From NCBI RefSeq assembly GCF_007904085.1, contig NZ_CP042326.1, forward strand, positions 930,001 through 994,000: 64,000 bases of DNA, given 5' to 3'. The notes under the pieces were generated by a model. It had not been told where the DNA came from. It saw only the letters and a program-made list of their open reading frames with translations, and made no database searches. The position numbers and the translations under genes were made by a program. Of the stretch, positions 1 through 8,263 are shown piece by piece; position 1 is the first letter of the stretch; each line of letters starts with the position of its first letter. This DNA comes from Euhalothece natronophila Z-M001 (GTDB lineage: Bacteria; Cyanobacteriota; Cyanobacteriia; Cyanobacteriales; Rubidibacteraceae).

Positions 1-2392
1 TGAAGTCCGTTTTCAAACCAAAAATGGTAACTTTTGTTGGATAGAAGTAATCGCGCGGGCGACCATTAATAGCCGCGGTGAGGTAACAGGTATTACAGGA
101 ACCCTTAATGATATCACGGAGCGTCGCCAGGCTGAAGATCAATTACGAGCTGTCATTAATACTGTGCCGGGTTTAGTGTCTTGGGTGAGTGCAGATGGCT
201 ATTATCTAGGGGTAAATCAACAATTAGCTTCTACCTTTACTCACAATTTACACCCCAGTGATTTTGTTGGTAAAGAGATTGGATTTCTTAATCATAGTTC
301 GTCCTTCGTGGAATTTATTGATGAATTTCTTGCTAGTGCGGAACAAGAAACAAGCCACGTTATTGAGAGTACGATAAAAAATGGGGAAACACGCAGTTTT
401 CTTATGGCAACGCAAAAGTACTGTCAGGGGAGTGCTGCCGTTTTAATTGGCATTGATATTACTGAACGCAAACAAGCGGAGTTAGCCCTAAAAGAGAGTG
501 AAAATCAGTTCCGTCAACTGGCTGAAAATATCGAACAAGTGTTCTGGATGGTAGATTTAAGGGAAAAATGTTTTATGTATGTTTCCCCAGCTTATGAATC
601 CACTTGGGGACGTAGTATAGAAAGTGTTTACCAAACCCCTAGTGCCTGGTTAGAAGCGATTCATCCTGACGATTATGAAACTGTTCTTCTCGCCTCACGC
701 AAACAAATTCGTGGTGAGTATGATGAAGAATATCGGATTATTCGCCCGAATGGTGAGGTGCGCTGGATTCACGATCGCGCTTTCCCGGTAAGAGATGACC
801 AAGGAGAAGTTTATCGGATTGCTGGTATTGCTGAAGATATTACCGAACGCAAACGCTCTAAAGAAGCTCTAAAACGACGAGAACGCTACCTCAAGGCATT
901 AGTAGGAGTGCAACGGCGTTTACTTGCTTCTAAAGTGGATGAAACACTTTATCGGGAGGTTTTAGCGATTTTAGGAGAAGCCTGTGAAGCCAGTCGAATT
1001 TATGTCTATGAAAACGCGATCGATGATCACGGTCAGGTTTACGCCCAAAAATGTGCCCAATGGCAATCCCCTCACACTTATTCAGTGAGCGATGGGGCAG
1101 CCTCTACTTTTTATTATGAAATTCTTGGAGAGGGAGCTTACTATCAACTTGAACAGGGAGAGTTTTTACAAAAAACCCTTGCCGAATTACCTGAAGACAT
1201 CCAACCTTGTTTCCAAGAGCGTGAAATTCTCTCCTTTTTAATGATTCCCTTAATTATTCATGGCGAGTTTTTTGGGGTAATTAGTTTTGATAGTTGTCAA
1301 GAAGAAACCCATTGGGGGCGTTTAGAAGTACGATTATTAAGTTCTGCTGCTGCCGCGATCGCGCTTGCCAAGGAAAGACAACTCACCCAAGAAACCCTAC
1401 AACAACAACTGACTGCCATTGAAGCTGCCACCGATGGCATTATGATTATAGATACCGCAGGGGAACTCCACTATGTGAACCCGGCTTACTGCCAAATGCT
1501 CGGTTATGAGTCGCCAAGTGCCCTTTTAGCAACACCCTGGTATCGTCATCACCCCGCACAAGAAATCCCTCGCATTCGAGAAGAAATCTTCCAAAAACTG
1601 CAAACCGAAGGCTACTGGAGTGGCGATATTTTGGGTCAACGCAACGATGCTAGTACCTTTATTCAAGAACTCTCAATGAATCTTACTGACAATGGAGAAA
1701 TTGTTGGGGTATGTCGGGATATCAGTGAACGTAAAGAAGCAGAAGAACAACTTAAAGCCTCTCTAGAAGAAAAAGAATTACTACTAAAAGAAGTCCATCA
1801 CCGCGTTAAAAATAATTTACAAGTCATTTCTAGTATTTTCTCCCTGCAATCCCAAGCCCTGGAAGATGAAAAAGCCCTTGCTATTCTCGAAGAGAGTCAA
1901 AATCGCATTAGTTCTATGTCTCTCATTCACGAGAAACTTTATCAAACCACAAATCTCACTAATATTGATTTTGCTGAATATATCCGTGATTTAGCCCATC
2001 ATCTTCTCGCTTCCTATAACGTGAATCCCGATCGAATTCAAACGGAAATGAACATCGAGTCTATTCCCCTAAATCTCGATAGTGCCATTCCCTGTGGCTT
2101 GTTAGTTAATGAACTGATTTCTAATTCTCTTAAACATGGCTTTCCTGATCAACGTCGTGGCACTATTTATATTTTCTTGGGCTTCTTAGATGAGGAAACC
2201 TTATGCTTAAAAGTGGAAGATAATGGCGTGGGCTTACCTGAAGACTTTAACCCTAGTCAAGCTACTTCTTTAGGGGTTTCTTTAATTACATCCTTAACGC
2301 AACAACTCCGTGGTCGTTTAAAATTTCAGAATAACCCCGGAGCAAGTTTTGAAATTACTTTTCCGAAACCGATTGAACGTAAGAGATTTTAA
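1..2392 (+). CDS. Multi-PAS/GAF sensor histidine kinase (HisKA_2 type), 5' truncated by window edge
   Basis: The frame is open from base 2 with no start, so the N-terminus lies outside the window. Reading through, the order is the end of one PAS/PAC unit (ends ITERRQAEDQL near base 145), a second PAS (to about base 480, DITERKQ), a third PAS/PAC (about 510-860), a GAF domain (about 900-1380), a fourth PAS (about 1400-1740), then a HisKA_2 dimerisation/phosphoacceptor helix with EVHHRVKNNLQVISS and a HATPase domain with N-box NELISNSLKHGF and G-box VEDNGVGLPE. This kinase class normally phosphorylates its own histidine and passes the phosphate to a receiver. The receiver gene starts 2 bp after the stop, so the pair is almost certainly co-transcribed. 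No membrane segment is visible in the part present, which suggests cytosolic sensing. The signal is unknown. Confidence 0.93.
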   Translation, partial: EVRFQTKNGNFCWIEVIARATINSRGEVTGITGTLNDITERRQAEDQLRAVINTVPGLVSWVSADGYYLGVNQQLASTFTHNLHPSDFVGKEIGFLNHSSSFVEFIDEFLASAEQETSHVIESTIKNGETRSFLMATQKYCQGSAAVLIGIDITERKQAELALKESENQFRQLAENIEQVFWMVDLREKCFMYVSPAYESTWGRSIESVYQTPSAWLEAIHPDDYETVLLASRKQIRGEYDEEYRIIRPNGEVRWIHDRAFPVRDDQGEVYRIAGIAEDITERKRSKEALKRRERYLKALVGVQRRLLASKVDETLYREVLAILGEACEASRIYVYENAIDDHGQVYAQKCAQWQSPHTYSVSDGAASTFYYEILGEGAYYQLEQGEFLQKTLAELPEDIQPCFQEREILSFLMIPLIIHGEFFGVISFDSCQEETHWGRLEVRLLSSAAAAIALAKERQLTQETLQQQLTAIEAATDGIMIIDTAGELHYVNPAYCQMLGYESPSALLATPWYRHHPAQEIPRIREEIFQKLQTEGYWSGDILGQRNDASTFIQELSMNLTDNGEIVGVCRDISERKEAEEQLKASLEEKELLLKEVHHRVKNNLQVISSIFSLQSQALEDEKALAILEESQNRISSMSLIHEKLYQTTNLTNIDFAEYIRDLAHHLLASYNVNPDRIQTEMNIESIPLNLDSAIPCGLLVNELISNSLKHGFPDQRRGTIYIFLGFLDEETLCLKVEDNGVGLPEDFNPSQATSLGVSLITSLTQQLRGRLKFQNNPGASFEITFPKPIERKRF

Positions 2393-2394
2393 TT

Positions 2395-2787
2395 ATGTCA
2401 ACTTATAAAATTTTAATTGTTGAAGATGAAGCCGTTGTTTCTCTTGATATCAACCGACGTTTAGAGAAAATGGGCTATGAAGTAGTTGGACGAGTTGCCT
2501 CTGGCGAAGAAGCGATTGAGTTAGTGAAAACTAATCCTCCTAATTTGGTTTTAATGGATATTAATCTCCAAGGCGAAATAGATGGCATTGATACCGCCAC
2601 GCAACTTTATCAAGAGTATAATCTTCCAGTTATTTATCTCACGGCTTATGCTGGTGACAGTACCTTAGAACGTGCTAAAGAAAGTAAACCTTATGGTTAT
2701 ATTCTCAAGCCTTTTAAGGAAAGAGAACTTCATGCCGCGATCGAAGTTGCAATTTCTCGTCATGAAACGGAATCTTTAAAGAGTTAA
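2395..2787 (+). CDS. Single-domain response regulator (CheY-like receiver)
   Basis: A 130-residue protein consisting only of a receiver domain. The acidic pocket is in IVEDE (residues 8-12), the phosphoacceptor is Asp55 in LVLMDINLQG, the switch threonine is T83 in YLTAYAG, and the conserved lysine is K105 in YILKPF. No output domain follows, so it should act by protein contact or as a phosphorelay intermediate rather than by binding DNA. It lies 2 bp downstream of the HisKA_2 kinase, an arrangement common for that kinase class, and is its probable phosphorylation target. The sequence is complete and shows no damage. Confidence 0.95.
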   Translation: MSTYKILIVEDEAVVSLDINRRLEKMGYEVVGRVASGEEAIELVKTNPPNLVLMDINLQGEIDGIDTATQLYQEYNLPVIYLTAYAGDSTLERAKESKPYGYILKPFKERELHAAIEVAISRHETESLKS

Positions 2788-2883
2788 GTGTCATTGTCCC
2801 TGCTTGAGAACTCACATTCACTCAAATTCACAGTTAAAATAGACTAGATAGAGTAAACCCTCTCTTAATTTATTCATCTTGAG

Positions 2884-2906
2884 CAGACCTGTATTTGGTC
2901 TGTTTT
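2884..2906 (+). terminator. Possible rho-independent terminator after the kinase/regulator pair
   Basis: CAGACC (2884-2889) pairs with GGTCTG (2897-2902) around a 7-nt loop and is followed by TTTT. It lies about 100 bp after the receiver gene but only 34 bp before the ATG of the next gene, so it could instead be a leader hairpin. The U-tract is short. Confidence 0.4.
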
Positions 2907-2939
2907 CAGGATAAAACGTAACTGTTGACCTCAGCAACT

Positions 2940-3803
2940 ATGCCCTTACTTGATATTCATGGTGTTACTCATGCCTATGATTTCCTTCCCTCTCAATCAG
3001 AAAAAAATGCCCCTGTTCTGGTTTTTATTCACGGTTGGTTACTGAGTCGTCAATACTGGCAACCATTAGCGGAAAAATTAACAGTCGCTTACCCTTGTTT
3101 GTGCTACGACTTACGGGGGTTTGGTGATTCTAAAAAAGGTTTAACGACTAACCCTGACTATAGTCTAGAAAGCTATGCTCATGATTTATCTTGTTTATTA
3201 GCGCAATTAGAGATTGACGAGGCATGGTTGATCGGTCACTCTCTTGGGGGGAGTATTGCCTTATGGGGGGCAAAATGTTGTGCAGAAAGAGTTAAGGGAG
3301 TAATTTGCTTAAATGCGGGTGGAGGCGTGTATCTTAAAGAAGAATTTGATCGCTTTCGTAAAGCCGGACAACAGTTGATTAAATATCGCCCGCAATGGTT
3401 ACCTTATCTTCCCTTTATTAATTTTCTCTTTACCCGAGTGATGGTTGCTCAACCTCTCCCATTACGTTGGGGAAAACAACGGGTAATTGACTTTGTGAAA
3501 GCGGATGCCCTAGCAGCAGTGGGATCACTGCTAGATTCTACTACAGAAAGAGAAGTTCATCGTCTTCCCCAATTAGTCTCCGAATTGAAGCAACCGATTC
3601 ACTTTGTTGCCGCAGACAAAGATACTGTTATGGAACCCAAATATGTGGGACACTTAGCCAGTTTTCATTATCTTTTTGCTAACTGTGGGGAAAATTTACG
3701 ACAAATTTCTAACTGTGGTCATATGTCTATGGTAGAAAAACCAAATGAGGTGACAAAAATCATCGAAGACATTTTAAGTTCATATCTAGCATTCGACTCT
3801 TAA
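2940..3803 (+). CDS. Alpha/beta hydrolase fold protein
   Basis: About 287 residues. The oxyanion region is FIHGWLLSRQYW, the nucleophile elbow is GHSLGGS (catalytic serine near residue 100), the acid is probably in VAADKDTVM, and the catalytic histidine is in SNCGHMSMVEKP near the C-terminus, so the full Ser-Asp-His set is present. There is no signal peptide, so it is probably cytosolic. The substrate cannot be read from sequence; relatives include esterases, haloperoxidase-like enzymes and lipid hydrolases. I prefer the ATG at 2940; an in-frame TTG at 2925 would add five residues. The gene stands alone between a weak hairpin and the rpsU unit. Confidence 0.85.
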   Translation: MPLLDIHGVTHAYDFLPSQSEKNAPVLVFIHGWLLSRQYWQPLAEKLTVAYPCLCYDLRGFGDSKKGLTTNPDYSLESYAHDLSCLLAQLEIDEAWLIGHSLGGSIALWGAKCCAERVKGVICLNAGGGVYLKEEFDRFRKAGQQLIKYRPQWLPYLPFINFLFTRVMVAQPLPLRWGKQRVIDFVKADALAAVGSLLDSTTEREVHRLPQLVSELKQPIHFVAADKDTVMEPKYVGHLASFHYLFANCGENLRQISNCGHMSMVEKPNEVTKIIEDILSSYLAFDS

Positions 3804-3967
3804 TGAGCAGTTTTCATTAATGAGCTATAGATATTTGTCTATATGTGATTCACTATGTTAAGCTTAATAAGCGATGTAAGCAGTCGCATCAGCCAAACAA
3901 CTGCTTTAATGTCCGATGGATTAAACGTAGTTCGTTGTTAAAATCTTCAAATTAGGTAAAGAATTGG

Positions 3968-4168
3968 ATGACGCAAGTAGTTATCAACAATAATGAACAG
4001 ATAGAGTCAGCCTTACGTCGCTTTAAGCGTAAAGTTTCTCAGGCAGGAATTTTTGCCGATATGAAAAAAAATCGGCATTTTGAAACTCCTGCTGAAAAAC
4101 GCAAGCGAAAAGAAATAAGCCGACACAGAGAGCGTCGGAGATTTCGTAATCGCAGAAATAAGAAGTAG
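3968..4168 (+). CDS. rpsU: 30S ribosomal protein S21
   Basis: A 66-residue, very basic protein with the S21 pattern: [17 protein letters not shown] followed by an arginine/lysine-rich tail ([18 protein letters not shown]). S21 binds near the anti-Shine-Dalgarno end of 16S rRNA in the small subunit. The length is typical for cyanobacteria. An FKBP-type isomerase follows after 18 bp with its own AAGGAG site, so the two are likely one transcript ending at the terminator near 4642. About 165 bp lie upstream of the start, AT-rich, with no clear consensus promoter that I can call. Confidence 0.96.
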   Translation: MTQVVINNNEQIESALRRFKRKVSQAGIFADMKKNRHFETPAEKRKRKEISRHRERRRFRNRRNKK

Positions 4169-4186
4169 AATTCCATAAGGAGTAAC

Positions 4187-4618
4187 ATGGTACAAGCAAA
4201 ATCCGGCGATACTGTCAAAGTTCACTACACAGGTAAGTTAGCCGATGGAACAGTTTTTGATTCCTCAGAAGGGCGAGATCCACTAGAGTTTGCCATCGGA
4301 GAGGGTCAGATCATTCCTGGGTTTGAGCAAGCTGTTATTGGAATGGCTCCGGGAGAATCAAAGACGGCTGAAATTAGTTCTGATGAAGCCTACGGTCCCC
4401 ATCGCTCGGAAATGGTTCTAGAAGTTGAACGGGAGCAAATTCCTGAAGATATTGAGGTTCAACCTGGTCAACAATTACAGGTTCAACATCCCAGTGGCCA
4501 ACAAATTCCAGTGGTGGTAACTGAGGTTGCCGAGTCTAAGGTTACTCTTGATGCTAACCATCCTCTAGCAGGTCAAGATTTAACCTTTGATATTGAGTTA
4601 GTTAACGTTGAAGGATAA
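4187..4618 (+). CDS. FKBP-type peptidyl-prolyl cis-trans isomerase (SlyD-like)
   Basis: 143 residues. The FKBP core is clear: VKVHYTGKLADGTVFDSS at the start, IIPGFEQAVIGMAPGES in the middle, and an insert-in-flap (IF) region around residues 65-125 as in SlyD. The His/Cys-rich metal-binding tail of E. coli SlyD is absent; the protein ends at FDIELVNVEG. The family catalyses prolyl isomerisation and chaperones folding in the cytosol. A good ribosome-binding site (AAGGAG) sits 6 bp before the ATG, and rpsU lies immediately upstream, suggesting coupling with translation. Confidence 0.93.
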   Translation: MVQAKSGDTVKVHYTGKLADGTVFDSSEGRDPLEFAIGEGQIIPGFEQAVIGMAPGESKTAEISSDEAYGPHRSEMVLEVEREQIPEDIEVQPGQQLQVQHPSGQQIPVVVTEVAESKVTLDANHPLAGQDLTFDIELVNVEG

Positions 4619-4641
4619 TTTTCGAATTTCCTAGTTAACTT

Positions 4642-4669
4642 GGGGAAGTGATTGGCTTCCCCCTTTTTT
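4642..4669 (+). terminator. Rho-independent terminator of rpsU-FKBP unit
   Basis: GGGGAAG (4642-4648) and CTTCCCC (4656-4662) form a perfect 7-bp stem with a 7-nt loop, followed by T6. It lies 23 bp after the FKBP stop. Confidence 0.85.
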
Positions 4670-4775
4670 GGCAAAAAATATGGCTGTTTTGGGCTATAGT
4701 CGTTCCAATTCACTTCTGTGCTACTAGGGAGCAAGATGCTCCCACTACTTTTAAGCTGCTGTTTTTGATTTGGAA

Positions 4776-5972
4776 TCACTGTGAATTAACAGGAGTAAGA
4801 GTGATTAGTTTCTGTTTATGTAGCGATCGCGCTTCAGATACATTTCCACCAACTTCGGTGATGATCTCCCTTAAAGAATGTTGCTTTTCTCGATTTTCAT
4901 TAATAGCTTTGAGCAGGTTAAACTCTTCCTCAGAAAGGCTCACTAATTCGTAATCAGCATTAAATAAGTTGCGACTTTCCCATCCTTCCATACAGGGATG
5001 ACGCTCAGGAATAGCACTTAAAAATTCACTGTCATCTGACCAATCACAGTGGATAAGTGGGGGTTTTGATAAGAAAAATTCGTAGTGAGTTACCTCCGGA
5101 TCAAGAGATTCAATGAGTCGATATTGCTCGCGCTCACTTAGTTGTTTGGCACGTTCTAAAATTTTCGGATCATCCCCTAAAAGCCGTTCTAATTGCCAAA
5201 ATTGTGGGTTAGAAAAGCCGACAAAATCTAACCATGATTCCTTAATTAAATCAAATAAAGTGTTGATATTATAGTCAATTTCTTGGGGATGAACATACAT
5301 ATCAGCAAAGCAGGCATCCCGTTGGTTATCTAAGGCCCAACGCTCTTTTTCTCGTTTCACGATGCGATTATTTTCGGGGAGAATTTCAAATAGCTTCCGC
5401 CCAATGTTAACCCCTTCTTGATAGTCATTGGGTTGCAGTAGCGCGATCGCGTTTTGCATTAACCGTACTTCCCAGCGCCCTAATTCCCCATACACAAAAA
5501 TGTGCATAATTCCGCCTGGAGCAAGTTTAGAAGCGAGGGCTTTAATCCCAGCTACGGGATCAGGAAGGTGGTGCAATACCCCAACGCAGTTAATCATCTC
5601 AAATTGACCCTCAAGAGTGTGTGCTTGTTCCACATTCATTTCTTGAAATGTTACCCGATCTGCTCCACCACTGCGCTGACAGCGTTCTTGTGCAACTTTT
5701 AGGGCTTCAGGGCTAATATCAATACCAATCACGGAGGCTTCAGGATTAAGATGGACTAAATACTCTGTTCCGACTCCTGTGCCACAACCAGCATCTAAAA
5801 TTCGGATATCCTGTTGCGCTGGTTTACGTCCTGTGCAGAAATCATAAGCTGCCGTCCAACTCCATCGCCAGTTATATCCAGGTGGAGGTTCATCTAATAA
5901 GGGTTCTGGGGGAAAGGGGTAGGCATTGTAAAGATTAGTAACTGCTGAATGAATTTGATTAGTCTCAGACAT
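4776..5972 (-). CDS. Class I SAM-dependent methyltransferase, two-part (398 aa)
   Basis: The N-terminus has the motif NLYNAYPFPPEPL, then a Rossmann methyltransferase core with motif I DAGCGTGVGTEYL (about residues 60-72), an acidic end of strand 2 (GIDISPEAL), and motif IV-like INCVGVLHHLPDP. After about residue 200 there is a second, alpha-helical segment of about 190 residues without motifs I recognise. The YPFPPEP N-terminus plus long C-terminal region is a type seen repeatedly in cyanobacteria, but I know of no assigned substrate. It is transcribed toward the rpsU/FKBP unit and separated by about 150 bp from the next methyltransferase gene on the same strand. Confidence 0.85.
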   Translation of the reverse strand: MSETNQIHSAVTNLYNAYPFPPEPLLDEPPPGYNWRWSWTAAYDFCTGRKPAQQDIRILDAGCGTGVGTEYLVHLNPEASVIGIDISPEALKVAQERCQRSGGADRVTFQEMNVEQAHTLEGQFEMINCVGVLHHLPDPVAGIKALASKLAPGGIMHIFVYGELGRWEVRLMQNAIALLQPNDYQEGVNIGRKLFEILPENNRIVKREKERWALDNQRDACFADMYVHPQEIDYNINTLFDLIKESWLDFVGFSNPQFWQLERLLGDDPKILERAKQLSEREQYRLIESLDPEVTHYEFFLSKPPLIHCDWSDDSEFLSAIPERHPCMEGWESRNLFNADYELVSLSEEEFNLLKAINENREKQHSLREIITEVGGNVSEARSLHKQKLITLTPVNSQ

Positions 5973-6120
5973 TGTTATAAACGTTTTTAACTATCTCAAT
6001 TTTAGGATGAATTGGTTTAATTATTCGCAGGATTAATTTTATTTTCTTGTACTTGCATTTTTTCGCAAAAGCTGTTAAATACTTTTTAGTAAAATCTTCT
6101 GTTTGATTTGATTATGCTCT

Positions 6121-6744
6121 TTATTTTTGCGCTTGTACCACTTGTAAGCTACCGCCTGCATAGAGAGTTTGCTGACAATTTTTAAAGCCGATCGCGCTTA
6201 GTTTTTCCGGTACATTTGTCTTCACAAATTGCCAAGCAGTTTCCGTTTCAAATAAGGTCATAAATAGAGATAACCCAGGAACAAAAATTGGATTATGGGG
6301 CTGATGGAGATCAATGCAAGCAAACATTCCTTGAGGTTTGAGAACTCGATAAATTTCCTGTAAAATTTGATTTAATTGCTCTGGCTTCATTTCATGGAGG
6401 GCAACACTGGTTTGAACCAAATCAAAACTTGCCTCAGAAAAGGGTAATTCCTCGGCTAATCCTTCCACATAATTGGCTTGGGGAACTCGTTTTTTTGCCC
6501 GTTCTAATGCTAGCGGAGAAGCATCTAACCCTGTTACTTGATTCGAGTATTTGATTAAAAATTGGGTAGTTTGTCCTGCCCCACAACATAAGTCTAAAAT
6601 TTGGGTATTGTTATCAATATTAAGGTCTTTTAGGGCAAGTTGACGGAAACGGGCTTCTCCGCCTACTGCTAAAGCAGAGAGTTGCGCGATCGCGTCATAT
6701 AACCATTGATATTGATAACTCCATTTCCGTAAAATTGTTGCCAA
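6121..6744 (-). CDS. Class I SAM-dependent methyltransferase (UbiE/Methyltransf_11-like)
   Basis: 207 residues. SAM-binding motif I is LDLCCGAGQTTQFL (about residues 50-63), followed by VTGLDASPLAL for the acidic adenosine contact, LVQTSVALHEM as motif IV, and YRVLKPQGMF as the post-core motif. The spacing and the HEM motif resemble quinone/lipid C-methyltransferases, but the substrate cannot be assigned. It is a soluble protein of full domain length. It is followed on the same strand by the larger methyltransferase after about 150 bp. Confidence 0.85.
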   Translation of the reverse strand: MATILRKWSYQYQWLYDAIAQLSALAVGGEARFRQLALKDLNIDNNTQILDLCCGAGQTTQFLIKYSNQVTGLDASPLALERAKKRVPQANYVEGLAEELPFSEASFDLVQTSVALHEMKPEQLNQILQEIYRVLKPQGMFACIDLHQPHNPIFVPGLSLFMTLFETETAWQFVKTNVPEKLSAIGFKNCQQTLYAGGSLQVVQAQK

Positions 6745-6779
6745 AATTGATTCTCCTTAGTCTCGTTACTCGTTATTTG

Positions 6780-7466
6780 TTATTGGTTTGCTAAAGTCAA
6801 ATTCCAAAATACTTCTCGCATTTTTTCTTCTCCTTCCGTTGAAAGAACCATAATATTACTTAAAAGAGAACCAAATAACCGCCATCCCACTAAACTTAAA
6901 CTTGCATGTCGCGTTGCTAAAAGCAAATTCTCAAGTTTAATTTGTACTAAACCATCAAAATCTACAACATTAAACAGAACTTCCTCTGAATCCATGGACA
7001 GAGGAGGAAGATACATCTGTTTTGTGGAATTAAACTTCAATAAATTGCCCAAAATTTCCTTATATTTAGAAACGTTTTTTGTCACTGGCTTGACACATAA
7101 TAAAGTAGCATACTGTCGCCTCTCTGGAACTAAATCACAGGTAGAACTAGCAATGGCAAATTTATTTTGATGTCCCGTTAATCGCTCTCCCATTAAATAA
7201 GCCGCCTCTGTGCTAATGATGTCACCTTGCAACAGACTAAACTCATCTTCTTCAGAGCTAATTACTCCGCAATTCAGAGCATCTTGATACTCAATGGGAG
7301 TCCGCACCAGCGCCCCTTTTTTATTTAACACCCTTTGCCGATGTTTAGTCTTCCCAAGACTCTCAGCAAAACCGCGAATAACGCTCATTGCCTCCTGATT
7401 ATGGGATAAGTCGTGCAGGTCATGCTCCAAATTGGCAAGGGTTTTGAAATCTTCATCATCAATCAT
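6780..7466 (-). CDS. Uncharacterised protein (228 aa)
   Basis: I do not recognise the family. The protein has an acidic, helical N-terminus (DDEDFKTLANLEHDLHDLSH), a mixed central part with IASSTCDLVPERRQYATLLCVKPV, and a C-terminal LRL-rich helical part ending FWNLTLANQ. The central segment is hydrophobic beta-like rather than membrane-spanning. It sits 17 bp downstream of another unknown gene on the same strand, so the two are likely one operon, oriented away from the reverse transcriptase. This region lacks the HIP1 octamer. Real coding is supported by length, the tight operon spacing and absence of a credible competing frame. Confidence 0.7.
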   Translation of the reverse strand: MIDDEDFKTLANLEHDLHDLSHNQEAMSVIRGFAESLGKTKHRQRVLNKKGALVRTPIEYQDALNCGVISSEEDEFSLLQGDIISTEAAYLMGERLTGHQNKFAIASSTCDLVPERRQYATLLCVKPVTKNVSKYKEILGNLLKFNSTKQMYLPPLSMDSEEVLFNVVDFDGLVQIKLENLLLATRHASLSLVGWRLFGSLLSNIMVLSTEGEEKMREVFWNLTLANQ

Positions 7467-7483
7467 GAATCACCCTACCTATT

Positions 7484-7924
7484 TTAAACGGGACGTTCTA
7501 CAAGAGAAGGATCATCAATTATTTCATCATCATCTTCCAGTTCTGAATAAGAGTCTTCTAGCTGCGGATGATCGAAATCTTCGCGACTGGGAAGTGCTGA
7601 TAGATTACCCATCATTTTGACGGTTTGAATTAAAACTTGAACCGTTTCTGGGTCATTATGCTTTTGCACGGCACGGGCCGCAGTTAAAACTACACTTAGC
7701 CCTCCCTGTAACCGAGCGACATCACAAGCTAATCCATATAAGTTTTGGAAATCCTGCTCTGACATGATTCGGTAATCACCAGTTCCTGTTTTTAGGGTTG
7801 CGATCTTACCCTCTTTAACTGGCTCAAGCGCTTTGGCTCCTGCTTTGCGGAAATCTTCAAAGGATTTCCAATTTCGCGCCACTTTTAAGTTGGTTGCGGT
7901 TTGCTCTTGCTGCTCACCTAACAT
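7484..7924 (-). CDS. Uncharacterised protein (146 aa)
   Basis: Not recognised. The first 115 residues look like a compact alpha/beta domain (NWKSFEDFRKAG near residue 18; TGDYRIMSEQDFQNLYGLA near residue 48; QGGLSVVLTAARAVQ), and the tail is strongly acidic (SELEDDDEIIDD). There is no signal peptide or membrane helix. It is first in a probable two-gene operon with the 228-residue gene. It is separated from the divergent reverse transcriptase by about 340 bp that contains no gene. A role linked to the reverse transcriptase is possible only by position. Confidence 0.65.
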   Translation of the reverse strand: MLGEQQEQTATNLKVARNWKSFEDFRKAGAKALEPVKEGKIATLKTGTGDYRIMSEQDFQNLYGLACDVARLQGGLSVVLTAARAVQKHNDPETVQVLIQTVKMMGNLSALPSREDFDHPQLEDSYSELEDDDEIIDDPSLVERPV

Positions 7925-8263
7925 ATAGTCCCTCCTCTGGCTTTAAACCAACGAGTTTACAACGAATTTACAATGATTTTATTATATATCCTAACAGTAA
8001 TCTTTGGTGTGGCTGCGTTTTTTTCCTCAAAAAAGGACAAAACCATGTCCTTGCGGGTTGAGAAATTTCAAAGTAGAGGGAAAGATGCTTAACGTATTCG
8101 AGTCGGAATGTATCGGGTTTTATAGGAAATTCGCGATCGAGAACTGAGTATATTAATTTTTTTTAAAGTCGGTCATCGGCGAGAATTTTATCGTTTTTAG
8201 ACAGTGCGCTTAAAGTAGGTTTAAATTATACATAAGTTATACTACTTTAATTAATTTACCGAT
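7925..8263. other. Gene-free divergent intergenic region upstream of the reverse transcriptase
   Basis: AT-rich stretch of about 340 bp without a credible reading frame. It contains a perfect hairpin, AAGGACA (8033-8039) with TGTCCTT (8046-8052), and a TATACT hexamer at 8238-8243 that could be a -10 element for the reverse transcriptase, but no matching -35. Several defence reverse transcriptases template on an adjacent non-coding RNA, so this is the natural place to look for one. I see no proof of it. Confidence 0.4.
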
